From NCBI GenBank assembly GCA_029251165.1, contig JAQXDW010000031.1, positions 1-64,000 of the forward strand: a stretch of DNA of 64,000 bases, written 5' to 3'. The position numbers and the translations under genes are program-made. Of the stretch, positions 17,270-29,203 are shown piece by piece. The DNA is from Myxococcota bacterium (GTDB lineage: Bacteria; Myxococcota_A; UBA796). Within the stretch, counting starts at the first letter, position 1. Every line of letters starts with the position of its first letter. The notes under the pieces were generated by a model. That model worked only from the letters and a program-made list of their open reading frames with translations. It ran no database searches and was not told the origin of the DNA.

Positions 17270-18673
17270 ATGAGCCTTCACGATGCCGACGCCGTTGCCC
17301 GCCATGCTGATGCGCACTTCGACCAGACCGTCGATGCGCTCAGGCGCTACCTCGAGATCCCAGCGGTCTCCTGCGATCCGAGTCACGCCGCCGACGTCGT
17401 CCGGCTCGCGGAGCGCATCCGTGATGATCTTGCGGAGGTTGGCCTCTCCGACTCTCGGCTGCTCACCCTCCCCGATGCCCTTCCCTGTGTGGCTGCAGAG
17501 TGGATGGGAGCCGGCCCTGACGCCCCCACCGTGCTCATCTATGGCCACCTCGACCTCCAGCCGGTCGAGCGGAAGAACTGGCACACCGACCCACACGTCC
17601 CCACCCAGAAAGGCGAGCGTCTCTATGCGCGCGGAGCGGCCGACGACATGGGCGGCTGGGTCAGCCACATCGCGGCCCTGCGCTCCTGGATGGCCATCTC
17701 TGGAGCGCCGCCGTGCAACCTCCGCCTGCTCATCGAGGGCGAAGAGGAGATCGGCTCGCCCAACCTGGAGCGCTTCATGGACGCCTACCCCGAGGCGTTC
17801 ATTGCCGACGTGATGATCCTGACCGACTGCGAGAACCCCTCTACCGAGATCCCAGGCCTCACCGTGTCCCTGCGCGGGCTGATGGAGCTTAAGGTGACCG
17901 CAGCCGCCCTCCACGCGGACGGACACTCCGGCCTGTGGGGCAACATGGTGCCCGATCCCTGCATGGCGCTGGTGAAGATGCTCGCGCGACTCATCGACGA
18001 CGACGGCCGTCTGAATTGTGGCCGGATGACCATCCCTGAGGCCGATGCAGCGGCCGCCTATGATGTCCCGTTGTCCAACGAGGTCATCGCCAGCGGTGCC
18101 CATCTCATCGATGGTGTCGTGCCGCTTCCTGGGCGCGGAAGGGCGCCGGCAGAGTGGATGTGGCGTCAGCCGGCGATGACCATCATCTCCACCACCATGC
18201 CCACTCCCGCGCAGAAGAAGAACGCCATCCGCACCTCCGCACAGGCAACCCTCTCCATCCGGGTCGCCCCCAACCAGGACACCGACGCACTGCACGCTGA
18301 GATCACCCACGCGCTGACCCGAGATCCCGTCGGCGGCGTGAAGGTCACCGTGGAAGAGGTCGGCACCCGCGGAGAGGGCTGGCTGTACACCCCAAAGGGA
18401 CCGGCATTTGAGGCTGCTGATCGTGCCTACGTCAAGGCCTGGGGCCGCAGCATGGTGCGCATCGGAGTCGGCGGCACGATCCCGTTCGTCGCCATCTTCG
18501 GGCGTCGGTTCGGCGATCTCCCCCTCATCCTCAACGGAGTGATGGATCCCCAGACCACAGCCCATGGCCCCAACGAGTCGATGCACCTCGGCATCTTCCG
18601 CAAGGCCATCGCCGCCAACGTGTACCTCCTCGCGGAGCTGGCGGCGCTGGGACGCGCTGGCCTCCAGGCCTAG
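17270..18673 (+). CDS. M20 family metallopeptidase (dipeptidase-like)
   Basis: The in-frame ATG at 17270 (MSLHDADAV, 467 residues) sits after GGAGTCCCTC and fits the family better than the start 21 bp upstream. Zinc ligands are visible in YGHLDLQP (His and Asp), RGAADDMGG (bridging Asp), EGEEEIGS (catalytic Glu and metal Glu) and LTDCEN. A dimerisation/lid domain occupies the middle, and the closing metal His lies near GPNESMHLGIF. M20 enzymes of this length cleave dipeptides or acylated amino acids. The exact substrate cannot be read from sequence. Confidence 0.93.
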   Translation: MSLHDADAVARHADAHFDQTVDALRRYLEIPAVSCDPSHAADVVRLAERIRDDLAEVGLSDSRLLTLPDALPCVAAEWMGAGPDAPTVLIYGHLDLQPVERKNWHTDPHVPTQKGERLYARGAADDMGGWVSHIAALRSWMAISGAPPCNLRLLIEGEEEIGSPNLERFMDAYPEAFIADVMILTDCENPSTEIPGLTVSLRGLMELKVTAAALHADGHSGLWGNMVPDPCMALVKMLARLIDDDGRLNCGRMTIPEADAAAAYDVPLSNEVIASGAHLIDGVVPLPGRGRAPAEWMWRQPAMTIISTTMPTPAQKKNAIRTSAQATLSIRVAPNQDTDALHAEITHALTRDPVGGVKVTVEEVGTRGEGWLYTPKGPAFEAADRAYVKAWGRSMVRIGVGGTIPFVAIFGRRFGDLPLILNGVMDPQTTAHGPNESMHLGIFRKAIAANVYLLAELAALGRAGLQA

Positions 18674-18807
18674 CCCAGGGCAGTGCTGATGAGCGTCTTC
18701 AGAAAAGCCTGATCATCAGCGCACAGGGAATGTAGCCAAGGGTTCAGAGCATTGAGCAGACACACTCCATGCGATGCAGTACGATGGGTACTCAGACAGG
18801 ACTCATA

Positions 18808-21645
<2,838 letters not shown>

Positions 21646-21699
21646 CGTAGACAGACCGGGTCCTGTTGTGGGTGCCACGGCGCCGTGCGCCCTCGACCC

Positions 21700-22851
21700 T
21701 CAGGTGTCGTCGTCGAGCTCGTAGGATGGCTTGCGACGCCGCATCATCGTGACGCCACCGCCGATCAATCCTGCCAGCACGAGACCGCTGAGGATCACCG
21801 GAGCGGAGGTCGGTCGATACTGGAGGTAGTACATGACCCGCTTGTCTGGAGCGATGATCGGCTCCCCGCCGCCTGGACCGGTGAAGGTCACAGAGTCGCT
21901 CAGGGCTGTCACCGCGGCATCCAGCTCCGCCTCCTCGAGCTGGCTGGCGATGGCCCAGACCTTGACCATTCCCTTGTCATAGGGGGCGAGGGCCAGGCGG
22001 TAGGCTCCGCCGGGAAGTGGCGGGCGGTAGTAGTAGCCCATGCGCCCCCCGATGGAGATCGGAGCGGCAGCCTCGATGGTGTCCGCAGCGCTGTTGAAGT
22101 ACTTCTCTCGAACCTCCGGCTCGATGCCGTCAAACGAGTGCTCGTCGAGTGGACCGATGTGGAAGTAGCTCTCGCAGGCAAGCACCACGTCGGGATCGCC
22201 CTCGACGGGGGGACGGATGCCGATGAAGCAAGCCTCGGCATCGTAGTCACCGACCGCCGAGGTGAGCTTCTTGACCGCGTCGAGTTCCTTGGGGTGTGGC
22301 ACCCGCCAGCCGCTGGGCAGGGTCGCCTTGAAGCCTCCCCCCTCGACCGCAGTGACCGCAGGGAGCGCGCCAGCATCCAGCTCCAGCCCCTCGACGAGCT
22401 GGGTCAGCGCCGCCTCAGCCTTCGCGTCGTTGCGCTTGAGCCCGATGACGCGAAGGTGGATCGTCTGACCGTTGCTGGAGAACGCCGCGAACCAGCCAAC
22501 ACCCGGGCCGCCGGTCTTGTGGGTGAAGGTGAGCTTGGAGACGGCAGTGGGTCGACGCGCCAGGGAGGAGACAGTCGTAGAGGCCACCGCAACCGCATCG
22601 AGCCCCTCACCTTCCAGGATGCCCGTGTACTTCTCCGCCCAGGTGCGCGCGGCGGCATCCGTCACCTCCGGCTGAAACGGGGTCAGCCACAGCTTCATCA
22701 GGAGGTTGGTGCTGCTCTGAGCCTTAAAGTCCCAGTCTGTCCAGCCCTTGTCGGAGACTTCCCAGCCCGCGGGGAGAACGACGGAGCCACCGACGTCGTT
22801 CATTCGGAAGTCTTCGGCGTGTGCAGACAGCGAGAGCAACAGAGCGATCAT
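21700..22851 (-). CDS. Secreted, C-terminally anchored protein of unknown function
   Basis: I do not recognise the family. The 383-residue product starts with a short signal peptide (MIALLLSLSAHA, probable cleavage before EDF). Two related ~140-residue halves follow, each opening with a similar phrase: GGSVVLPAGWEVS near residue 22 and GGGFKATLPSGWRVP near residue 177. Near the C-terminus come a membrane helix (about 352-370) and a basic stop (MMRRRKPSYELDDDT). The likely topology is a large extracytoplasmic part held by the C-terminal helix. The internal similarity suggests a domain duplication. Confidence 0.8.
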   Translation of the reverse strand: MIALLLSLSAHAEDFRMNDVGGSVVLPAGWEVSDKGWTDWDFKAQSSTNLLMKLWLTPFQPEVTDAAARTWAEKYTGILEGEGLDAVAVASTTVSSLARRPTAVSKLTFTHKTGGPGVGWFAAFSSNGQTIHLRVIGLKRNDAKAEAALTQLVEGLELDAGALPAVTAVEGGGFKATLPSGWRVPHPKELDAVKKLTSAVGDYDAEACFIGIRPPVEGDPDVVLACESYFHIGPLDEHSFDGIEPEVREKYFNSAADTIEAAAPISIGGRMGYYYRPPLPGGAYRLALAPYDKGMVKVWAIASQLEEAELDAAVTALSDSVTFTGPGGGEPIIAPDKRVMYYLQYRPTSAPVILSGLVLAGLIGGGVTMMRRRKPSYELDDDT

Positions 22852-22900
22852 GGGTTCCTCCGGGACGAGACGAGCCCCCGTATCGCACGGGCTCAGGGGC

Positions 22901-24337
22901 TCACCGTGAGGATTTTGTATGCCACGGCGGCACCCATCCCCCGAGATCCGTCTCTAAAGCGAGGGCAGCAGCGATGGTCCGGTGATCCGCTCCGTGGGCC
23001 CCGACGACCTGTACTCCGAGCGGCATGCCTTTGGCATCCAGGCCGAGCGGAACCTGGGTGACCGGAAGCTCCATGACATTGAGGATCGCAGTGTAGACCC
23101 AGCTGATCGGACGGGTGAGCGGGACGTAGTGACGCGGCGCTGGGGTGGGGTGGCTGGGATAGAGCAGCAGGCCGTCGGCACCGAGAGCCTCATCGAGCGC
23201 GCGACGCAGCGCACGTCCCTCGGCAATGAAGCGCTCAGCGCGGGCCGGAAAGGCGTCGGTGAGGCGCTCCAGGCCCGCGAGCAGGATCGCTGGGAGGGTG
23301 TAGACCCCGCCGCCGAGCATCCAGCGCAGCAGCGCGGTCCGGGTGCGATCTTCGCCGCGATAGAGGCTGTCCCGGAACGGCACCGTGGAGGCCTCTCCGA
23401 GCATCGCAGACCAGATATCGGTGGCGCTCTTGAGTCGAGGAAAGCGGATCTCCTCGATCCGAGCCCCGCGCTCAGCCAGCGACGACGCCGCATCCGCCTG
23501 GGCCTGCCGAAGCTCAGCACAGACCGACAGGAGGCCATCGTCAGGCACCGTCAGCACCCGCACCCCGCTCAGATCGACCGCAGCCGGATCAGACAGGGGC
23601 AGCACCTGACAGCCCGGATCGACACCGTCCGGCCCAGCGAGGATCCGGACCAGCGGCATGAGGTCCTCCGCGCGGCGGCACAGGGGACCCGTCGTGAGGT
23701 AGCGGCTGCCAGAAGCCGTCTCGATGGCGGGGTACTGGCCGGTGTTGGGGATGAGACCACCGGTGGGCTTGTGGCCGAACACGCCGTTGAAGAACGCCGG
23801 CATCCGAATCGAGCCGCCGACGTCGCTGCCGATGCCAAGCGGCGAGGCACCCGAGCCGATGATCGCCCCCTCCCCGCCAGAGCTCCCGCCGACGATGCGT
23901 CGCGGATCGTAGGGATTGTTGGTGCGGCCATACAGTCGGTTGTTGGTCTCCATCCACATGCACAGCTCGGAGGTGTTGGTCACCCCCATCGGGATGGCGC
24001 CAGCGGCTCGAAGCCGCGCGACCGCAGCGGCATCGGACACTGCGCGCACCCCAGCACGAGCGACCAGACCAGAGGCATTCGGCATCCCGGTCAGCGCGAA
24101 GCACTCCTTGATGGTGCAGGGCACGCCGTTCAGCGGCCCCACGTCACCACCACGGCGCGCGTCCGCCTCGTCCGCCTCGGCAAGCGCAGCCTCGAAGCGG
24201 TCGGCGACAACGGCATTCAGGACCGGGTTGACTGACTCGATCTGTGCGATGTGCGCTGCGACGACCTCTCGCGAGGAGACCTCACCACGTCGAATAAGGG
24301 ACGCCAGCGCAGTCCCCGACAGCTCCAGCAGCTCCAT
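22901..24337 (-). CDS. Amidase-signature family hydrolase
   Basis: The Ser-cisSer-Lys triad is complete: Lys in GVPCTIKECF, the glycine/serine loop GGSSGGEGA and the nucleophile region GIGSDVGGSIRMPAFF. The length (478 residues from the ATG at 24337) is normal. Sequence around NGVFGHKPTGGLIPNTG and WMETNNRLYGRTNNPYD resembles fatty-acid-amide-hydrolase-like and general amidases more than the GatA subunit; there is no gatB/gatC nearby. The start overlaps the stop of the cyclase gene (TGATG) with GGAGG in front, so the two are co-translated. Substrate is unknown. Confidence 0.92.
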   Translation of the reverse strand: MELLELSGTALASLIRRGEVSSREVVAAHIAQIESVNPVLNAVVADRFEAALAEADEADARRGGDVGPLNGVPCTIKECFALTGMPNASGLVARAGVRAVSDAAAVARLRAAGAIPMGVTNTSELCMWMETNNRLYGRTNNPYDPRRIVGGSSGGEGAIIGSGASPLGIGSDVGGSIRMPAFFNGVFGHKPTGGLIPNTGQYPAIETASGSRYLTTGPLCRRAEDLMPLVRILAGPDGVDPGCQVLPLSDPAAVDLSGVRVLTVPDDGLLSVCAELRQAQADAASSLAERGARIEEIRFPRLKSATDIWSAMLGEASTVPFRDSLYRGEDRTRTALLRWMLGGGVYTLPAILLAGLERLTDAFPARAERFIAEGRALRRALDEALGADGLLLYPSHPTPAPRHYVPLTRPISWVYTAILNVMELPVTQVPLGLDAKGMPLGVQVVGAHGADHRTIAAALALETDLGGWVPPWHTKSSR

Positions 24338-27159
24338 CACGCCTCCAGCGACCAGACCAGGACCGGCTCTCTCACTCCAGCGAGGCGATGCTCTCCCTGC
24401 TCCTTGACCGTGTGCTGTCCCTTGAGACCATTGACGGTTGCCTCGGTGAGCAAGGCATCGACCTGCAGTGTTCGCGTGAGGGTCTCGACCCGAGCTGCAA
24501 TGTTCACCGCCTCACCAATGATGGTGTACTCCCGGCGGGACTCCGTGCCCACAGGCCCAGCGACAACGGTGCCGGTGTTGATGCCGACGCTGATGTTGAG
24601 GTTGCGGCCATAGCGGGAGCGCAGCGATGGCCCCAGACGCCGCGTCGACCGGATCAGGCCCTCCGCAGCCAGGGCAGCCTTCTCAGCATGATTCTCCAGA
24701 TCCTCGGGCGCCCCGAAGACCGCAACCACCGCATCACCAAGGAACTTGTTGATGATCCCGCCGCGGCTCTCGACCTCTTCGATCACCACCGCGAGCCACT
24801 CATTGAGCATGCTGACCAGCACCTGCGGCTCAAGCTGCTGAGAGAGCGGCGTGAACCCACGGATGTCCGCAAAGAGGACCGTGACATGCCGCAGCTCCCC
24901 TTCTTCGGTGATGGTTCCGCTCATCGCAGCCTGGGCGACCTTGGGGCTGACGTACTGGCCGAAGGTCTGCTGAAGCGCCTCTCGAGCCTCCAGCTCCCGC
25001 AGCTTCTCGCGCAGCAGCCGCTCCCGCTCCCGCCAGATCAGTCCACCCGCAAGCAGCAGCAGCCCGCCGAGTCCCGCCCACAGCTCCGGACGAGAGACCA
25101 GCGATCGGGCGATGGAGAAGTCGGCCTTCGCGGGCAGGCTCCAGCCGCTGCCTCGGGCGGATGCCTGGACCTGAACGGTGTGAGCACCGGGGGTCATTCC
25201 AGAGAGGTTGATGCGCGGGCTCTGCTGTGGCGCAGACCAGTCGGACTTGTCCAGCCGGAAGCGCCACCGGATCTGCTCGGGGCTGCCGAGAAAGTTCGCG
25301 CCAGCGAGCACCTCAAGGAAGGTGTCTGACGGACCGAGAGAGAACGGATCCGTGACCGGCTCCCCCCGCAGCAGGAGTCCCTCAATGTGCACCGTCGGCG
25401 GAGAGGTGCCCTGGTCAAATGCTCCATCTCTCAGCCAGATCAGCCCATGATCTGCGACCGCAACCAGCCACCCCGAGAAGCTCGCCAGGCTGTGTCCAGC
25501 GCTCAGACGAAGCGCTGGCAGGCCACGCTCTGCGCCGATGAAGAGTCGATCGGGAAGCAAGCGCTGGAGGCGATCGCTGCCGAGAACCCAGACGGCGTCT
25601 CCGTCGAGCAGCAGCCCGGAGAATGCGCGCTCGCGCGCGCTGAGGATGCGCTCCCATGAGTCCTCACGCTGCATGTAGACCCCATGACTACAAGAGACGT
25701 ACAGCGCCTCTTCGATCATCTCCAGGGTGCCGTTGCGGCAGTCGCCAGGGCTGCTTCCAAACGCGACAAACCCATCGTCCTCCAGGCGCCAGAGCTTCTC
25801 CATCCCTGCAGCCCACAGTGCTCCGCTGGGCCCAGTCCGGACTGTGGCGGTGAGCAGGTCAGGATCGACCTCCATCAGCGCGCCGGGGGTCGGGGTGAGA
25901 AAGAGCGCGCTCTGGGTCGTCGGGCTGAACAGAAAGATCTGACCTCTGTCTCCCCGATACAGCGTGCCGTAGCGTCCCTTGCTCTCCGGGATGACCACGC
26001 TCCCCTCGTCGTCGCTGCGGAAGACCCCAGCGTGGCTCAGGGAGAACAGTGCTCCGGTCCGTCCGCGAACGATCTGCCGGACATCCTCATCGACCGGCAG
26101 CGCAGTCACCGAGAAGTCAGCCTCGACACGCACTGCACCACCGAGACCGCCGACGAGCAGTCCCTCTCCATCGGAGGTGAGGGTTGTGATCTGGTTGGAG
26201 AACAGGCCAGAGCGGGTGGTCCAGGCCAGAGCATCCAGCGAATTCACACGGACGAGGCCACTCCCGTAGGTCCCAATCCAGAGAAGTCCGTGGTCATCGA
26301 CCGTGGCAATGGTGGCGACCGGGCCTGGCAGACCAGAGTCTTCGCCCAGCAGCTCCCATGCCCCTCCTGGACGGCCGATGCGCACCCCAGCCCCACAAGA
26401 CAGGGCGACCCGGCCGTCGGGCAGCCGAGCCATGTCGGTGATGAAGCAGTCCGGCGCGATGGGAACCTGCTCGCCGTTGAGCCGAAACAAGCCATCCTCT
26501 CGACCGACGAGGAGGCCGTCGGAGTCGGGGAGGAAGCGGCGGACGGGGACCGTCGCGACCTCGACCTCGCCGCTGCCAGAGACGCGATAGAGGCCGCTCT
26601 CAGAGCCGAACCAGATGGTCTGTTCCAGCGAGATGACCGCGCGAGCGGGGATGTCCGAGAGCTGCTCCGTGTCGAAGTCAACACCCGAGCGGTTGATGCG
26701 AAGGACCCCGCGCTCGTTGGCCAGCAGCACGCCACCGCCGGGCACAGCATAGAGCTCCGCTGGCATGAACTGCGGGTGCTCATCGAGGACCACCACAGCG
26801 TCGTCGAGCACCGCATACAGGCCCCGGTCCGACTGTACATAGATGACACCATCGACCGGAAGCGCCGCACGAACAAAGACTGTTCCCCACAGGGGCGGGG
26901 CCGGAACAGAGCGGAATTCCTGCCCGTCGAAGACCGACAGTCCCAGATCGGTTCCGACCAGGAGCTGACCGTCCGCCATGACCTCGATCGCTCGGATGTC
27001 GCTGCCCGGGAGCCCGGAAGAGAGAGAGAACGTGTCGGTGAGCCAGTCGCCAGGCGGCTGAGCCGCGAGCGCAGACAGGCAGAGGAGCAGAGAGAGACTC
27101 ACCTCAGCACGGTACCAGAACGCAGCCTCCTCCCGGAGTCCAGTGCCGCTCACACGCAA
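24337..27159 (-). CDS. Adenylate/guanylate cyclase with periplasmic propeller sensor
   Basis: Domain order in the 940-residue protein: signal segment (VSLSLLLCLSALAAQ), a long beta-propeller sensor of two-component-regulator type (about residues 40-600, repeats such as LPDGRVALSCGAG and DDHGLLWIGTYGSGLVRV), a Y_Y_Y-like Ig domain (MTPGAHTVQVQA), a membrane helix near 700-718, a short coiled coil, and a class III cyclase domain. The cyclase has both metal aspartates (LFADIRGFT; KFLGDAVVAVFG) and the transition-state Asn/Arg region IGEAVNIAARVE, so it should be active. The gene thus couples an outside signal to cyclic nucleotide synthesis. The N-terminus is uncertain: ATG at 27159 or GTG at 27102. 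It is coupled to the amidase downstream and divergent from glutathione reductase. Confidence 0.92.
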   Translation of the reverse strand: MRVSGTGLREEAAFWYRAEVSLSLLLCLSALAAQPPGDWLTDTFSLSSGLPGSDIRAIEVMADGQLLVGTDLGLSVFDGQEFRSVPAPPLWGTVFVRAALPVDGVIYVQSDRGLYAVLDDAVVVLDEHPQFMPAELYAVPGGGVLLANERGVLRINRSGVDFDTEQLSDIPARAVISLEQTIWFGSESGLYRVSGSGEVEVATVPVRRFLPDSDGLLVGREDGLFRLNGEQVPIAPDCFITDMARLPDGRVALSCGAGVRIGRPGGAWELLGEDSGLPGPVATIATVDDHGLLWIGTYGSGLVRVNSLDALAWTTRSGLFSNQITTLTSDGEGLLVGGLGGAVRVEADFSVTALPVDEDVRQIVRGRTGALFSLSHAGVFRSDDEGSVVIPESKGRYGTLYRGDRGQIFLFSPTTQSALFLTPTPGALMEVDPDLLTATVRTGPSGALWAAGMEKLWRLEDDGFVAFGSSPGDCRNGTLEMIEEALYVSCSHGVYMQREDSWERILSARERAFSGLLLDGDAVWVLGSDRLQRLLPDRLFIGAERGLPALRLSAGHSLASFSGWLVAVADHGLIWLRDGAFDQGTSPPTVHIEGLLLRGEPVTDPFSLGPSDTFLEVLAGANFLGSPEQIRWRFRLDKSDWSAPQQSPRINLSGMTPGAHTVQVQASARGSGWSLPAKADFSIARSLVSRPELWAGLGGLLLLAGGLIWRERERLLREKLRELEAREALQQTFGQYVSPKVAQAAMSGTITEEGELRHVTVLFADIRGFTPLSQQLEPQVLVSMLNEWLAVVIEEVESRGGIINKFLGDAVVAVFGAPEDLENHAEKAALAAEGLIRSTRRLGPSLRSRYGRNLNISVGINTGTVVAGPVGTESRREYTIIGEAVNIAARVETLTRTLQVDALLTEATVNGLKGQHTVKEQGEHRLAGVREPVLVWSLEA

Positions 27160-27191
27160 ACTCGGATACCTGGAGAGGCCAGGAGGTGGCT

Positions 27192-28544
27192 GTGGGCTAC
27201 GACTTCGATTTGTTTGTGATTGGTGCCGGCTCCGGCGGCGTCAGGGCGGCTCGCATCGCCGCAAAGCTTGGTGCTCGGGTCGGAATCTGCGAGGACAAGC
27301 GCCTCGGCGGGACCTGCGTAAATGTCGGCTGCGTTCCCAAGAAGCTCATGGTCATCGGCAGTCGCTATCCAGCCGATGCCGCCGACGCCGCAGGGTTCGG
27401 GTGGGACTTTCCCGCGCCGAAGCTGGACTGGGAGCGCGCCAACCACAACCGCGAGCGGGAGATCCTCCGGCTCAACGGAATCTATCTCCGGCTGCTGGAG
27501 AACTCAGGCTGCACGGTCGTCTCCGGCCGCGGCTCCATTGTGGATGCCCACACCGTCCAGATCGGTGATCGCAGCTTCACCGCCGCAAACATCCTCATCG
27601 CCACTGGCGGCCGCCCACGACGCCCCGACATCCCCGGCGCGGATCGGGGCATCAGCTCCGATGAGGTGTTCTCTCTGCCCACCCTCCCCCGCCGGATCGT
27701 GATCGTGGGCGGCGGGTATATCGGTGTCGAGTTCGCTGGGATCTTTCGGGGCTACGGCAGCGAAGTCAGCCTGGTTCACCGGCGCAATCTCGTTCTGACG
27801 GGCTTTGATGACGACATCCGCGTCTTCCTCGGCGAGCAGATGACAGGCCAGGGCATCGATCTGCGTCTTGGCTGCCAGATCACAGGGATCGAGAAGACGG
27901 GCGATGCACTCCGCGTGACCAGCACCGATGGTCACACCATCGATACCGACGTGGTCCTGTGGGCGACCGGGCGCAGCCCGAACACAGCCGGACTCGGCCT
28001 GGAGCGCGTCGGGATCACCCTCGGCACGCGCCGGGAGATCCCGGTCGATGACAACCTCCAGACCAGCGTCCCCTCCATCTACGCCTGCGGCGACGTCATC
28101 GGGCGCGTCGCCCTGACCCCGGTGGCGCTGGAGGAAGGCATGATGCTTGCCCACAACCTGTTCGGCGGACAGAACCGCACGATGAACTACGAGCTGATTC
28201 CCACTGCGGTCTTCTCCCGCCCCAGCATCGGCACCGTCGGCATGACCGAGGCTGCAGCCCGACGCGCCGGTCATCAGGTCACCATCTATCGCTCCAGCTT
28301 CCGCCAGATGAAGCACACCATCTCCGGCCGCAACGAGCGCACGCTGATGAAGCTGATCGTCGACAAGAAGACAGACGTCGTGCTCGGCTGCCACATGGTC
28401 GGAGACGAGGCTGGCGAGATCATCCAGGGACTCGGTGTGGCGCTCAAGGCTGGAGCCACCAAGGCCATCTTTGATGACACCATCGGCATCCACCCCACTG
28501 CTGCCGAGGAATTCGTCACGATGCGGACGCCAGTCGCGGAGTAA
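27192..28544 (+). CDS. gor: Glutathione-disulphide reductase-type flavoenzyme
   Basis: AGGAGG at 27181-27186 is five bases before the GTG at 27192, which I take as start (MGYDFDLFVIGAGSGG, 450 residues); an earlier GTG at 27186 would lie inside the ribosome-binding site. FAD binding uses GAGSGGVRAARIAAKLG, and the redox disulphide is GGTCVNVGCVPKK. The second dinucleotide fold VGGGYIGVEFAGIF is followed by VHRRN, with arginines placed to bind the NADPH 2'-phosphate, as in glutathione reductase rather than lipoamide dehydrogenase. The C-terminal dimer interface ends in GIHPTAAEEFVTMR with the active histidine. It keeps cytoplasmic glutathione or a similar thiol reduced. Confidence 0.93.
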   Translation: MGYDFDLFVIGAGSGGVRAARIAAKLGARVGICEDKRLGGTCVNVGCVPKKLMVIGSRYPADAADAAGFGWDFPAPKLDWERANHNREREILRLNGIYLRLLENSGCTVVSGRGSIVDAHTVQIGDRSFTAANILIATGGRPRRPDIPGADRGISSDEVFSLPTLPRRIVIVGGGYIGVEFAGIFRGYGSEVSLVHRRNLVLTGFDDDIRVFLGEQMTGQGIDLRLGCQITGIEKTGDALRVTSTDGHTIDTDVVLWATGRSPNTAGLGLERVGITLGTRREIPVDDNLQTSVPSIYACGDVIGRVALTPVALEEGMMLAHNLFGGQNRTMNYELIPTAVFSRPSIGTVGMTEAAARRAGHQVTIYRSSFRQMKHTISGRNERTLMKLIVDKKTDVVLGCHMVGDEAGEIIQGLGVALKAGATKAIFDDTIGIHPTAAEEFVTMRTPVAE

Positions 28545-28618
28545 GCACGGCGCGACGTCACAGAGCCGCCGCTGGCCGCACCTCACATGAGCATCTCCGG
28601 TGCCAGGGGGGTACTCCG

Positions 28619-29056
28619 GTGAACATTCGCGGCATCTGCTCCATGCAGACCGCACGAGGGGCGCAGCGCCGCGGTCCGGCAGCAGCGGAAGCCCCCATGA
28701 GAACCGCCACGCTCGCCCTGCCCGGCGGTGTCATCCTCGGCGGCGCTGAGCTGGCGCGCGCTGGCGAGCGCCTCAGACGCTGAGGACACCGAGGAGACCA
28801 AACGGGTGTGTGGACGGAGGCGGTCCTGCCCTGGAGTGTCGGAGCGCTGTCCTCCGGTGACGACATCAGTCGGGACGGCCGCAGCGCAAGCCTGAGCGGG
28901 TCGGAGGGGACCGGCATGGCGCGCCTCAGCGACGCCGAGATGGTGGTGATGGCCCACACAAGAGGCAGCACCAACATCGGCATGATGATCCGCTCCGATG
29001 AAGGGATCACCCACGCCAGCCGCGAAGCACTCTCCACGGCCGAGGCCCATGACTGA
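28619..29056 (+). pseudogene. Possible roadblock/LC7-like reading frame interrupted by a stop
   Basis: One frame from the GTG at 28619 reads MRTATLALPGGVILGGAELA, meets TGA at 28781-28783, then stays open from 28784 to 29056. The second part (GTG at 28808) includes GMARLSDAEMVVMAHTRGS and IGMMIRSDEGITHASREAL, which resembles the last strand and helix of roadblock/LC7 domains (GTPase-associated proteins such as MglB). The first part could be the opening beta strand. A stop in the middle suggests a decayed gene, a sequencing error or chance; I cannot decide. The stretch 28545-29203 holds no other convincing gene. Confidence 0.3.
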
Positions 29057-29183
29057 GCCGGAAAACAGCCTCTTGAAATTGACGACAGACGAGGCAGAAC
29101 GGATGGGAAAAGTAGAGAAAGAGGAACAGGCAGCGGCAACAAGAGCCGCTGATCAACTCGCCGGCCCGAGGTGCGCAGGATAG
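29049..29183 (+). CDS. Possible 44-residue helical protein upstream of carA
   Basis: The ATG at 29049 overlaps the end of the preceding frame (ATGACTGA). The product starts MTEPENSLLKLTTDEAERMG and is rich in Glu, Lys and Ala, the composition of an amphipathic helix and less GC-biased than a random frame here. It ends 20 bp before the carA start. It has no clear Shine-Dalgarno sequence and no family I know, so it may equally be carA leader sequence. Confidence 0.3.
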   Translation: MTEPENSLLKLTTDEAERMGKVEKEEQAAATRAADQLAGPRCAG

Positions 29184-29203
29184 TCGGCGCCACGGAGGTG
29201 GCC

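Noticed and set aside
28781..28783. In-frame TGA read as selenocysteine in the LC7-like frame
   Set aside because: No redox motif around it and no recognisable SECIS-type hairpin directly downstream; a stop or error is simpler.
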